NCBI GenBank assembly: GCA_910592005.1
Contig: CAJVPP010001585.1
Location: forward strand, 1 to 19,052
DNA length: 19,052 nucleotides
From: Funneliformis mosseae
Lineage: Eukaryota > Glomeromycota > Glomeromycetes > Glomerales > Glomeraceae
Direction of reading: 5' to 3'
Shown here: positions 9,562 to 18,957 of the stretch, one piece after another
How the letters are laid out: each line of letters starts with the position of its first letter
How positions within the stretch are numbered: the stretch's first letter is position 1
Position numbers and translations under genes: made by a program
Notes under the pieces: generated by a model
Told to the model about the DNA's origin: nothing
Databases searched by the model: none
What the model saw: only the letters and a program-made list of their open reading frames with translations

Positions 9562-10542
9562 TTCTTCTGAAAATAAGCAATCCCAAAAATAGTATTATAT
9601 CTGAAAATAAGTAATATGATGCTTTAAATTAATATAACTTTATAATTGTTATTTAAAAAACAATTAAAAATATATTATAATAGATTCTTAAATTTTATTT
9701 TATCATATTAAACACAATTGCTAATACTATTATTGTTATTATTAATATCACTCGCATCATTATCATCATAATCACCATCATTATCACAATCACTATTATC
9801 GTTATTAGTATCAATATCATCTTTATCAATAATCTTTAAATTAGAATCTGGTTCATTTAAGTCAATTGATAGTTCATATATCTTAAAGGATTCTATAATG
9901 ATTTTATCAGAAATTCTTTTTCAAAAATTTTTAATCCATAAATACATATTATTAAACTTAACATAACGAAGGTTTTTTACAGCTATTTTTCCTGCACTGC
10001 TACAAGCTACCCAAGTATGTTATTCTATATAGAGGTGATTTTTAAATAGTTTATTTATCATAATGTTAAATGATTAGCAAATATTATTGCAAGATCAAAG
10101 CTACACTCATAAAATTTTTCTTTTAACTGATTTTTCTAAATGGCTTCTAAAAGAATTGTATATAAGCATTAAGTGTTTTACAGCCTTAATTTATCTGTGT
10201 TCTTTCAAATAGGTGACTACCTATATTTTTTATTTAATAGAATATGAAGTGCGCTTAATAATTCTTTTTCTTATAGGTTATAGCATTTTTTTTACAAACA
10301 TACAAATAAATTAGAATGAAGTATTTAATACAGTTTTATTCATATTTTTACGTGACAATAGCTAATCAAACGTAAAAATATTAATTAAACATGACAAACA
10401 GGTGATCAATAGTCACGAAATCAAATTTGAAATTTTTCAAAAATAAATTTTATAAGCAATATATATTAAATATTATAAAATTCTAAAAATACCTGAAAAT
10501 AAACAATCTTTTAATAAAAAAAGATTTCTTATTTTTAAAGAA
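9562..10542. mobile_element. Candidate 1 kb element with CTGAAAATAAGCA-type ends
   Basis: 9562-9584 reads TTCTTCTGAAAATAAG then CAATCCC. The reverse complement of 10521-10542 reads TTCTTTAAAAATAAG then AAATCTT. The differences are mostly C-to-T or G-to-A plus one missing base. The ends share their core with the MITE at 2018-2175. The interval encloses one dead minus-strand gene (9708-10305). Extra direct motif copies at 9602 and 10495 complicate the boundaries; 10495-10540 can also fold as a simple hairpin by itself. Confidence 0.4.
9708..10305 (-). pseudogene. Dead gene with Asp/Asn-rich C-terminus, unidentified
   Basis: On the minus strand a coding-like reading runs from about 10305 to TAA at 9708-9710, broken by several in-frame stops and at least one frameshift near 10050. 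Protein-like segments include FYECSFDLAIIFANHL (about 10070-10120) and VACSSAGKIAVKNLRYVKFNN (about 9950-10010). These are followed by a long acidic tail of Asp/Asn repeats (9725-9840, plus strand ATCATTATCATCA-type triplets). The tail resembles a low-complexity terminus seen in many fungal repeat-encoded proteins. I do not recognise the family. Position between inverted ends at 9562 and 10542 suggests it belongs to a mobile element. Confidence 0.45.
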
Positions 10543-11675
10543 ATACGGTAGTTCTCTTATTTAATTTAATAAGTATAAATAGTTTTAATTTACATTTATT
10601 TATTATAGTATTTATAGTATATTATATTATAATTAATAATTAATATAATTAATTTAAGTTTAATAATAAAAATAAAAAATATATTTTTATAATGTAACTT
10701 TATCTTTTGATTTATTATTAGTATTAATTATTTAACTTATAATTATTTTCAGATTTTTTATTATAATATAATAGATTTATGATTAATCATCAATAAATTA
10801 TAAGTATATAAATGTTAATAATTATTTGATAAAAAGTATTAAATTTTTAAATATTATATATTAATTAGTATAAAACAAATTATATAATACTTTGATTGAA
10901 TAATATATCTATTTATTTGTATATATATAGAACTAACTAAATTACTATAAATAATCAATTATAAATAGCATTTAGAAAATTCAATTATATATAAATATTT
11001 AATCATATTATTATTATCAAATTCAATATCTTAAATATCTAAATTTATAAGATTATAATAATAGGTTTTACTTTCAGATTTACAATTTATAGAATTCTCA
11101 ATATTCTAGAGATATCTAATATTCTTAAATTAAACTTTATATCTTAAAAGTAAATTAACATAATATATTATTATTAAATATTAGATAAAAAATAATGTTG
11201 AAAAAAAAATATGTGTAAAGTTTAAATTGATTATTCTATTTATTACTTAAAACTTACAAAAGATTTTATTTAGAAATTTTTGAAATTATTTGCTTAATTT
11301 ATAATTTGAGTAAAAAATTATTTTATTTATATATAAATATTTTAATATTAAAAAATAATAAAACATTATATTTAAAATTAATTTATAATATATTATTTAA
11401 AATATAACTATTTTACTATTTGATTTATTTTAATGAGAGGATTTAAATTTTATCTTTTTATAATCATATTAATTATGTTTATCATTTTCAAATTCTATTA
11501 TAAAAAATTCAATTCAGTTAAAGTTATTATAATATGGATTAAAAATTTCAATTTTGGTGAAAAGGTCTCAGAACCTTATTTTTCTAGCAAACCTCTCATA
11601 TATCCTCCTACCTTTCAAGTTTCCATTTTTACTATTTATCTTATTTATCATATATATCTATTATTACAGTTAATG
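10543..11675. other. Gene-free AT-rich stretch
   Basis: Nothing with protein character is seen. The longest ATG-initiated frame here (11433-11723) is low-complexity Ile/Phe/Lys/Tyr sequence that runs into the inverted repeat of the next element, so I do not call it a gene. Confidence 0.55.
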
Positions 11676-11685
11676 TTAGGGTTAG
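11676..11685 (+). repeat. Left copy of direct repeat TTAGGGTTAG (candidate target duplication)
   Basis: TTAGGGTTAG directly precedes the left inverted repeat of the 4.6 kb element and is identical to 16269-16278 directly after the right one. Ten base pairs is within the duplication range of Mutator-like elements; the telomere-type content means that a pre-existing TTAGGG array is the main alternative explanation. Confidence 0.6.
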
Positions 11686-12065
11686 AAAGAATCCCAAAAA
11701 CTTTTAAGATAAGTCATAAATAAAAAATTTTTTTTTGTATCACTAATGCCAAAAATTTTATAATGATCATAATTTAAGAATATATCAAAATATCAGCTTT
11801 TTAGTCAATATCAGAAGTTGAAATTGCATAATTTAGGCTATGTTTAGTTAGGTCAATATTTCGATTTATATCATTTACTTCAATTTTAAGTCTTAATTTC
11901 ATATATCACATGATTCGATAATGCATATATTATGACGCATGTATGGAAACTTTAAAAATAAAGTTGAAAACTCGTTTCTTTTACTAACTAGATTAACTAA
12001 AAATGTGTTAGAAATATACATTTGAACATTTAAAGAAAAATCTAAACATTGCACATATTCACAAT

Positions 12066-15000
12066 AGTATCATAGTTGAGTGTATTTGTGAAAAACAAAT
12101 AATTTTAAACAGAAAATATTACGAAACAAACTTGACAAGACATGTGAAAAATGTTTGCAATTTGAAAAATAAGCAGCCTGAAATTACCAATTTTTTTTAA
12201 ATATACTAGCAACCTAGATAGCTCCTCTAGGTCTAATGAATTTGACAAACCTATTGAGATGCCTGTGAAAAGGAAACCTTGTCAAAGTTTATCAGGTGAA
12301 AACTATTAATAATATATTGAACGAACTTTAGTAGAAGTTAGAAGAACGTAATAATACGAAATTATTGCTAAAGACTTATTTCTGATATTATCTAAATTTA
12401 ATTTTAACCATTTGTCTAAAGATTAAAAATTAGAATTTAACTGACAGTTTCGTGTAAAAGTAAAATGGGTAATCAATCAGATTGATAAATATGTTTTATA
12501 AAATATTTATCAATAAAATGTTTAAACTCTTATTATAATAGAATATTTTTAATAGTAATGTGTGTTCAATTCACGAAATGTGAGTGTTTTATAGAACAGA
12601 ATATTTGCAATGTATATTTAGCATTAAATAATAATAAAGGACTTCAAATAATGTTATATGTCTAACACCTACATCTGAAAATTGAAAATTTATTCTGAAA
12701 CACTATTTAAAAATGAATACGCTTGTAAATCATCTTTAATATACTGACATACAAGACCTATATCAATTATTAACTGATGAATTAAAGAGTTTAAATTCTA
12801 ATTCTGATTGTTCATTCTGGTAAATACTCGTAAATAAGGCAAACTAAGGTGTATTTGAAAAAAACCTGTATTTAAGGGTCTTTGTCAAATAATGCTTCAA
12901 GTTTCTGAAACATCAGAGGCAAATAAAGGCAAATAGGACCTTCATTACTTTTACTGAATTTACAAATTTTTTTGTTGTTTTCAGAAGTATATCTCCAAAG
13001 TCATTAAAACTTTTTCAACAAAATCTTGAGAGGCATTCTTTACGAAATATCAGGTATATATTTTTTATTAGCTATTGTATATATTTGAAGTATTTATTAA
13101 TTTTAATATATATTTTATTCAAATATCTTTAGTATAGATGCCTGCCAAAACCTTCTCAAAATAATTTTGTCATATCCTTTTCTATATTTTTAATATGGTT
13201 TTGACAGTTTCAGCTTTCATCATATTAAAAGAGATTCGTCATATTCCTTATTATGATTTTAATATAGTTTTGTCTAAGTTTCGACTGTTATTAAGGGGGT
13301 TCGTCCCTTATTATTAATCTTTAGAATAATTCTGAAAAAATTAGTAGATCTAAATATGTGTTACAAAGAATGTTGCGCATTTAAAGTGATTGTTAGATAT
13401 ACTCAAATATAATAGATTGATAGTTACAATGATAGATAATACCAAACTGAAACTTGGACTACAATATTCTGCACAATTTAGTTATATTATCAGTTTCTCA
13501 TTACAACTAAAAGAAACTCAGGTAAATAATTATGATGATATTCCTATCATATTAATAATATAAAAGAAAAAAAACTATTGCAAAAGACGTTAAGACTTAT
13601 TTGCTACAGGTAAAGTATTTATTACATTTATTTTTAATTAATTACATTATAAACATTAAATTAAAAATTATTATTTTAGATTTTACTTTTAAAGATTTCT
13701 CCAGTGATAATTGCTTTAATTTTACATATCAGTTTTGAAAAAGCAAATGCTATTTCTACACTTTATCTTAAATTCCTTACTGATATTACACCACAATTAA
13801 ATCTCACATAATATCCATTGGTTTTAATGGAATATCAGTTGAATTCTAAGCTCAAATAGCAGTTCAAAAATTTCATACATTAGATCAATTTTTAGTCTAT
13901 TATAAAGAGTATGGAATTGATTTTAACTGTCCTATTTTTTCAAATATTGAACCAGTTATTCATGTACAAGATCTAAATCATGGAAAAAAAATAGCACAAA
14001 ATATTTGTATATCTGGTGTAAGATTATTAAACTTCAAAAATTCAACAATACACTATGAACAATTGTTTATTTTATATCAGCAACCAGTAAGTGTTTTATA
14101 TAGAAGAGATGTAATTAAACTTGATCGACAAGATGATAATGCAGCTTATTGTATATTTTATGCTCAAAACTTAGAATAACTTTTAGATAATAAACAATTA
14201 TCTGATAATAATAAGGGATTATTGTATATTTATTTATTATAGGTAAGTTATTTTATTGTTTATTTTATTTTATTTTTTTTATATTATTTATATTAAATAA
14301 TTAACATAAATTTTATTACAAATAATAGATGAATTATTAGATAGCTATCTTAATCATGAAATTTCTTATTTTAAGAGAATCAAAATGACTATAAGAGCTT
14401 ATTTTTTCTTTATATATGGTATTTTCATATTGAAATTATTTCTCAATCATATCCTAATTATATATTTTTAACACATAATTTTTTAGCTTTACAAAGTTTT
14501 GATATTTTTACAAGTTTAGCAGAATCTCTTTTACTTTTAATTAAAATTCATCATGAATTTTATCCAACCTATCTTTTTTTATCTTGAAAACATAATACAG
14601 AAACATGTGAATATTTTTTTGAAATTGCAAGACAATTACATAATAATTTTAAATATAGTAATATTTTAAATCTTATTTCAAAAATTACTCATTACATCAA
14701 ATCAATTAAAGCAGAAGGTGTTATTTTGAATAAAGAAAAAATTGTGCGCAAAAATATATTTATTATATTTGTATATATAATTTTTAATATTTATTAAAAA
14801 AAATATTTAAATTTTAGGTTATCAATTTGATACTGATGAAAAACTTAATCAAAAAACTCTTGAAATACTTTGTTCTTGACCAACAGATTCTAATATAAAA
14901 AATGCAATTAAATGTGATTTTCTTCAAGTATTGGAACTTGCTAATATATTGACTATAAAAAGAAAACCTGAATCTGTAATGTATTATTCTAGTAAAAATA

Positions 15001-16064
15001 GTTTGTCAAGTATATATGATGATGACGACACCATTTTTAATAATGTTAATGATAGAATTAATCAAAATGATATTCAAGATGAGAAGTTAGAATTATCAGT
15101 GGTTTTATTTATAGCAAGTAAAGAAAATTTAACATTTGATGATTTACAAGAAATTGATATATTACCTGATTGTAAAGTTCAATTAATGGCTATAAAAAAA
15201 ATTATTTACATAATAATTATTATAGTATAAGTTTTTATTTTATTTTTACTATTTTATTTTTATCTTTATATTTATAATATATATATATTTATTAGATATA
15301 AACTTTACTAATTATATATTATCAATTAATGAATTAAATTTACAAGTGATGATTGATAAAAGAAGATTACATAAAGCTTTTACACATAGAGTTTTAGAAC
15401 GACAAAAATTTCACTAAACAAATGTTGAAACAGAAAATAATATTTTAATTTAATCAAATATTGCAAATAATATATGTGCTTATTTGATTAATAATGATGA
15501 AATAATTACTCAAATGTATAAACAACAAAAAAGGTAAGATTGTTAGACAAATCGTTTGGAAATGTGTAATTAAATAAAAAAATTTTTAAATTGTCCAGGT
15601 ATTTATTTATTATATTATTAATTTAATTATATTTTATTAATAATAATTTTTTTTTTATATTATAACAATTGGAAATTGCAAATGTAACTTCTTTATTTTC
15701 TCTTACTACTAACGCATTTGTTATTGTTATTTTGGTACTCAATTACATATAGCAAAAATAATTGCAATGTATGAGCAAAAAGACAAATTTTACTCTTATG
15801 TAATCTGATCAGTAACAGATATTCAAGAATTATAATATATATCTTTACAAATATTTACATATATTTAAGGTCATATTTTTGCAGATCTTGTTACAAACGA
15901 ATTTGATAATAACTTTTCTCTTTTTTTGCATTGTAATCCAAAACATATTGTTTATAGCAGATGTTCAATTAGAAAATAATATTCTTTTTTTAAAAGGAAT
16001 AGCTAAAACTATATTTTTGAATCTTAATAATATTGAAATTCGTAATATTATAGCCAAAATTTAA
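12066..16064 (+). pseudogene. Decayed multi-intron transposase-like gene with C2HC finger
   Basis: The first clear coding is SIIVECICEKQ near 12066, with a C-x-C-x17-H-x4-C finger (Cys 12081 and 12087, His 12141, Cys 12156). Further segments are KANQGVFEKN-like near 12840, SPKSLKLFQQN near 12995, DNTKLKLGLQYSAQF near 13437-13480, SIGFNG near 13814, D-x2-H-x2-K-x3-N at 13970-14002, VIKLDRQDDNAAY near 14110, ETCEYFFEIARQ near 14600, and a Ser/Asp-rich segment (14931-15230). The last part ends at TAA 16062-16064. Relict introns are 13054-13132, 13610-13679 and 14243-14328, with later ones having damaged sites. I recall this as a repeated Glomeromycotina protein of unknown function. The D..H..K and E..FF..R motifs resemble RNase H-fold transposases such as P-element/THAP9, but that is inference. 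Many stops and frameshifts make it non-functional. The true start is not visible. Confidence 0.65.
13140..13315. repeat. Insert with 70 bp tandem duplication and TTCG-capped hairpin
   Basis: The decayed gene is interrupted here by sequence that does not read as its protein. Two related segments of about 70 bp (about 13166-13234 and 13235-13300) share GTCATAT[TC]CCTT, TTTTAATAT[GA]GTTTTG and AGTTTC. It ends in GGGGGTTCGTCCCTTA (13295-13310), where GGGGG and TCCCT can pair around a TTCG loop. This may be a small inserted element; no boundaries are certain. Confidence 0.35.
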
Positions 16065-16232
16065 TTATAATAGATTCAAAATTTAATAAATTTTATATTA
16101 TAAATATTATAATATTATAATGTTATAGGTTGAATTTGTATTATTTTATTAATTTTAATAAGTTATAATTTAGAATTGTATCACTATCTTAATAAAAAAA
16201 TGTATCAAAAGCATATAAAAAAATTTTTTTTG

Positions 16233-16268
16233 GCCTATGACCTATCTTAGAAGTTTCCGGGGTCCTGG
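16233..16268 (-). repeat. Right terminal inverted repeat of the 4.6 kb element
   Basis: The reverse complement begins CCAGGACCCCGGAAACTT and pairs with 11686-11721. This copy keeps G/C where the left copy has A/T at nine transition sites, so it is closer to the ancestral sequence if decay was by C-to-T change. Confidence 0.7.
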
Positions 16269-16291
16269 TTAGGGTTAGGGTTAATTAGGGG
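16267..16291 (+). repeat. Interstitial telomere-type TTAGGG cluster
   Basis: GGTTAGGGTTAGGGTTA is followed by ATTAGGGGGG. It includes the right copy of TTAGGGTTAG (16269-16278). It could be an internal telomeric tract, or a telobox-like promoter site for the gene starting at 16430, as bound by Tbf1-type factors in other fungi. The sequence alone does not decide. Confidence 0.75.
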
Positions 16292-16429
16292 GGAGGATAC
16301 TCTGAAAAAAATATGTTTAGCTACTGATATTATCCCACTTGATTGGCAGTTTGTGTCGTACAAAAGGTAAGCTCAATTATTCAAATTCAAACAAAAAAAC
16401 GATAGACCAAAGTTAACAAGTTTGACCTA

Positions 16430-16591
16430 ATGGCGTTTCCAAATTTAAGACGGATTTTTTCTTCCTTTCGAACACCAGAAGAAGAAAGACAAATATCTCG
16501 CTCAGCTTTTTTTAAGTTTGTAGGCTTTGTTATTTCCTGTATGGCTATTACTATGTTAGCCAACAGAAACAGAATGAAAACACTCAACTGA
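16430..16591 (+). CDS. Small single-span membrane protein, 53 aa
   Basis: ATG 16430 to TGA 16589-16591 encodes MAFPNLRRIFSSFRTPEEER and then a hydrophobic segment at about residues 27-44 (FFKFVGFVISCM...), ending in a short basic tail (NRNRMK). The composition is clearly protein-like, unlike the AT-biased surroundings, with in-frame use of GC-containing codons throughout. A basic N-terminus plus one membrane span is the layout of small mitochondrial proteins such as minor TOM or respiratory subunits, but I cannot assign a family. The TTAGGG cluster lies about 150 bp upstream, a GTAAGC donor-like site near 16366 could mark a 5' UTR intron, and a strong T-run plus CTAG near 16660-16682 could be a 3' UTR acceptor. 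It is convergent with the HIRIP3-like gene. Nothing shows it is a pseudogene. Confidence 0.6.
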   Translation: MAFPNLRRIFSSFRTPEEERQISRSAFFKFVGFVISCMAITMLANRNRMKTLN

Positions 16592-16777
16592 AAACATTTG
16601 GTAAAATTAAAAAAAGATTTTTCTTTTTTGCCAAATTTGATCCGAGTTAATTTACTCTCATTCTTTTTTTTTTTTATTCTAGTTCATGTAAAATATTGAT
16701 TATATATCTGAGTAAAATCCCGAAATGGAAAAAGAAAAAGAAAAAAGAGCAAAATGAAAGTGTGCCAAATATTTACA

Positions 16778-16783
16778 AATAAA
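16778..16783 (+). terminator. AATAAA polyadenylation-type signal
   Basis: AATAAA lies about 190 bp after the stop of the 53-residue gene and about 100 bp before the stop of the convergent minus-strand gene. It is correctly oriented for the plus-strand transcript. One hexamer in AT-rich DNA is weak evidence alone. Confidence 0.35.
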
Positions 16784-16882
16784 GTTTATGCGAAACTTTT
16801 AATCAGTATCGTACAAATACTATCTAAAAAAAAAAATTCTTTCATATCTTTAATAACATCCTTTATGTCGTTACTATATAAA

Positions 16883-18517
16883 TCACTCGGAACCTAAATG
16901 GTTATCATCTGAATCTTTGTCCGAATCTCTGTCTTCCGAAACTTTGTCATCTGAATCCCTATCATCTGATTCCCTGTCATCTGAACCTTTGTCATCCGAA
17001 TCACTGTCATCCGAATCTTTATCTCTTGAGGCAGCGTCATCGCTTTCCTAAAAATTATTGATAATGATGGGTTCGATAAAATATAAAGCATATCAAAGAA
17101 AGTAAATGAAATATTACATACTGGTAAAGACCGGGTAGCACGAGAAACCCGACGACGTGCGGCATTAAAAATGCCTCTAGATGCGCGTGCTTTTCGGGTT
17201 TCTTTTACATCATCAGAGATGATGTTTTCAGCACTCATGGCTCTTAGTTCGGCTTCGAGTTCTCTGCGTTTTTTTACCTTCTTGCACTTTTCGAGTGTCG
17301 GACGCCCTAAATTAAGTTTATCAAACGATTAATTTTGATATGTATTAAAGATTAAAAGCTTTCAAACATCTTAACATTACCTTCAACGCCCAAATCTACA
17401 AGTATTTGTTTCAATTTGCGGATTTTACTAAGGTTTGTCTTACAATCTACCAATTCTTTTGCCCTAAAAGTTCTTATCATATTAATTCCTGCAAAAAAAA
17501 ATAAAAAAAAAAGATGTAGTATAATAAAGATGATCAATGAAAAATTCTCATACCAAGTCTTACGTACTCCACATTTATTAATTAATGATTTGAGATTTTT
17601 GATTTTTTTGTCTTCCTTTTCAACGTTCTATGAATAAAAATAATAAATTTAAATATACGAGAAAAAGTATATTTAATTCCATATATAATGTTAATTTACC
17701 CCTGCTTTATTATTTACTGTTTTAACAACGGTTTTAACAACGGATTTACCAACGGGTTTACCAGCCTTGCGTTTCTTCTTTAGCGGCTCATCCTCAAGAG
17801 AGCTCAGATCGTCATCGTCCTCGTCTTCAACAGCATCGATTGTTCTTTTTTGAGATGCTGAACTGTTTGACTCCTTATCAGCTTCGCCCGTTGACTCTGG
17901 ATTATTATGTGATGCACTATCGTCTCCGGCTGACTCCGATGCCTTTTTCGATTCATCATCTTCCTTGATAGTATCAGATGATTCAGATGTATCTTCTAGA
18001 AGATTCTCAAGAGCCATCATTGTCCCTCCATCCTCAACAACGTTGATTTTGCGTTGAGGTTGCCCCTCTTCCACCACCTTTTCTACAACTTTCTCTTTGG
18101 CTTTCTTTTTACTGCTAGGATCTTTATTCTCATGTAATGAATTAATGCGTTTTTTTATCTGTCGCATGATCAGATAAAATGTTAGAAATTATTAACAAAA
18201 TATATGCATTTTCAATTTCACTTACTGTTTTGTTTACGATTTCTTTGATGTAACCTTTCCAAGGTTCATTGTCCAGGATTTTGTTCTCCAAACCAAGTTT
18301 GTCTTCAACTTGACGTCGGACAATTTTTTCCGTTATAATACTAAAATTCGATGTTTAACGTACAAAATGTCCGTGTATTGTTATTTCGTAGCTTTGACGG
18401 GAATATATGTGTATAATATATGGTAGTATATATTATTTTGTGAGTTACTTACTCTAAATCAGCTGAGGAAATAATTGTTTTGCATGATTCAACTAACTTT
18501 TTCTTGCTTATTTTCAT
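16883..18517 (-). CDS. HIRIP3: HIRIP3-like histone chaperone (DEK_C-like N-terminus, CHZ motif)
   Basis: Seven exons join in phase to 386 residues: 18517-18453, 18340-18226, 18158-17700, 17627-17564, 17488-17381, 17306-17122, 17047-16883. Every intron is GT..AG (donors GTAAGT, GTAAGT, GTAAAT, GTAAGA, GTAATG, GTATGT). Residues 1-60 (ISSADLDIITEKIVRRQVE) resemble a DEK C-terminal helical domain. 61-213 is charged linker with an acidic block (168-184) and a KKKRK nuclear-localisation-like stretch (187-191). 214-292 is the HIRIP3 core (NLKSLINKCGVR, VDLGVEGRPTLEKCKK). ENIIS (297-301) with following basic residues matches the CHZ motif that binds H2A-H2B. The tail (333-386) repeats S-D-D. Known family members are HIRA partners and histone chaperones in the nucleus. 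The start is the first ATG upstream of the DEK_C-like helix. The exon 3 donor and the short exon 4 are the least certain joins; an ATG at 18167 gives only a truncated form. Confidence 0.85.
16907..17037 (-). repeat. Coding hexamer-type repeat (Ser-Asp-Asp)
   Basis: Within the last HIRIP3-like exon, GATTCGGATGAC-like units repeat, encoding runs of S-D-D with interspersed K, R and E. It reads on the plus strand as TCATC[CT]GAATC iterations. Such an array is prone to length change between strains. Confidence 0.7.
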
Positions 18518-18957
18518 TTTTTGTCAAAACTCTCTATAAATATCTTGGTTTATTTTTCGTAAATGAAAAAAAAAAGACGCCAGAAATGATGGATAATCTC
18601 AATAAGATATGCAGTAGAGCCACTGGATTCAATGCAAAAATAGAAAACTTTTTATATATGTTAATATATAGTTCTTTGGATCTAGTAAAAAAAAAACCCC
18701 CGTATATAATATTTTCGTCTATTTCACTTGCGAAAATCCAATTTTAAAAATTTAAAGCATAAAAATCTTTTGAACATTTTATATTCTTGAATAACTCTAA
18801 ATTTACTAAAAGGTTTATTACCATAAATAGTTGTATTTTTAAGGAGATTAAAACTTGTTTATTCAAACGTGAAACGATCACTACGATCACAATATAATCA
18901 ATGAGATTCGGTAATGTTTAAATATTAGAAAAAATGTTATCATTACATCACAGATGA
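18518..18957. other. Upstream region of the HIRIP3-like gene
   Basis: No gene is supported. The plus-strand frame 18475-18747 overlaps exon 1 of the HIRIP3-like gene in antisense and has no protein character. The TATA-like word at 18648 is the only candidate regulatory site seen. Part of 18750-18957 may be eroded hAT sequence. Confidence 0.4.
18648..18658 (-). promoter_or_regulatory. TATA-like element upstream of the HIRIP3-like gene
   Basis: TATATAAAAAG on the minus strand lies about 135 bp before the ATG at 18517. In DNA this AT-rich such a match is common, so this is a weak call. Confidence 0.25.

Larger units (their letters stand above)
11686..16268 (+). mobile_element. 4.6 kb transposon-like element with 36 bp terminal inverted repeats
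   Basis: 11686-11721 and the reverse complement of 16233-16268 align without gaps over 36 bases, 25 identical, including CCC near the end, AAACTT, TAAGATA and GTCATA. Similarity continues as an A/T run and GTATCA or GATACA. Nine of the eleven mismatches are transitions, always with A or T in the left copy. Both sides are flanked by TTAGGGTTAG. The interior carries one decayed multi-intron gene on the plus strand, so this is an old, once autonomous element. The superfamily is unproven. Confidence 0.7.

Noticed and set aside
11433..11723. 96-codon plus-strand frame as a gene
   Set aside because: Low-complexity Ile/Phe/Tyr/Lys sequence that runs through the candidate target duplication and into the left inverted repeat of the 4.6 kb element.
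13296..13310. tRNA gene or SINE from the GGTTCG motif
   Set aside because: No A box, cloverleaf or acceptor stem could be found around it.
16387..16587. 66-codon minus-strand frame
   Set aside because: Antisense shadow of the 53-residue plus-strand gene at 16430-16591.
16894..17238. 114-codon minus-strand frame as an independent protein
   Set aside because: It reads through the 17048-17121 intron and then follows the last exon in the wrong frame; the S-D-D frame joined by splicing is the real one.
17416..17637. 73-codon plus-strand frame
   Set aside because: Antisense to exons 4 and 5 of the HIRIP3-like gene; no protein character of its own.
18475..18747. 90-codon plus-strand frame
   Set aside because: Overlaps exon 1 of the HIRIP3-like gene in antisense and is low in complexity.
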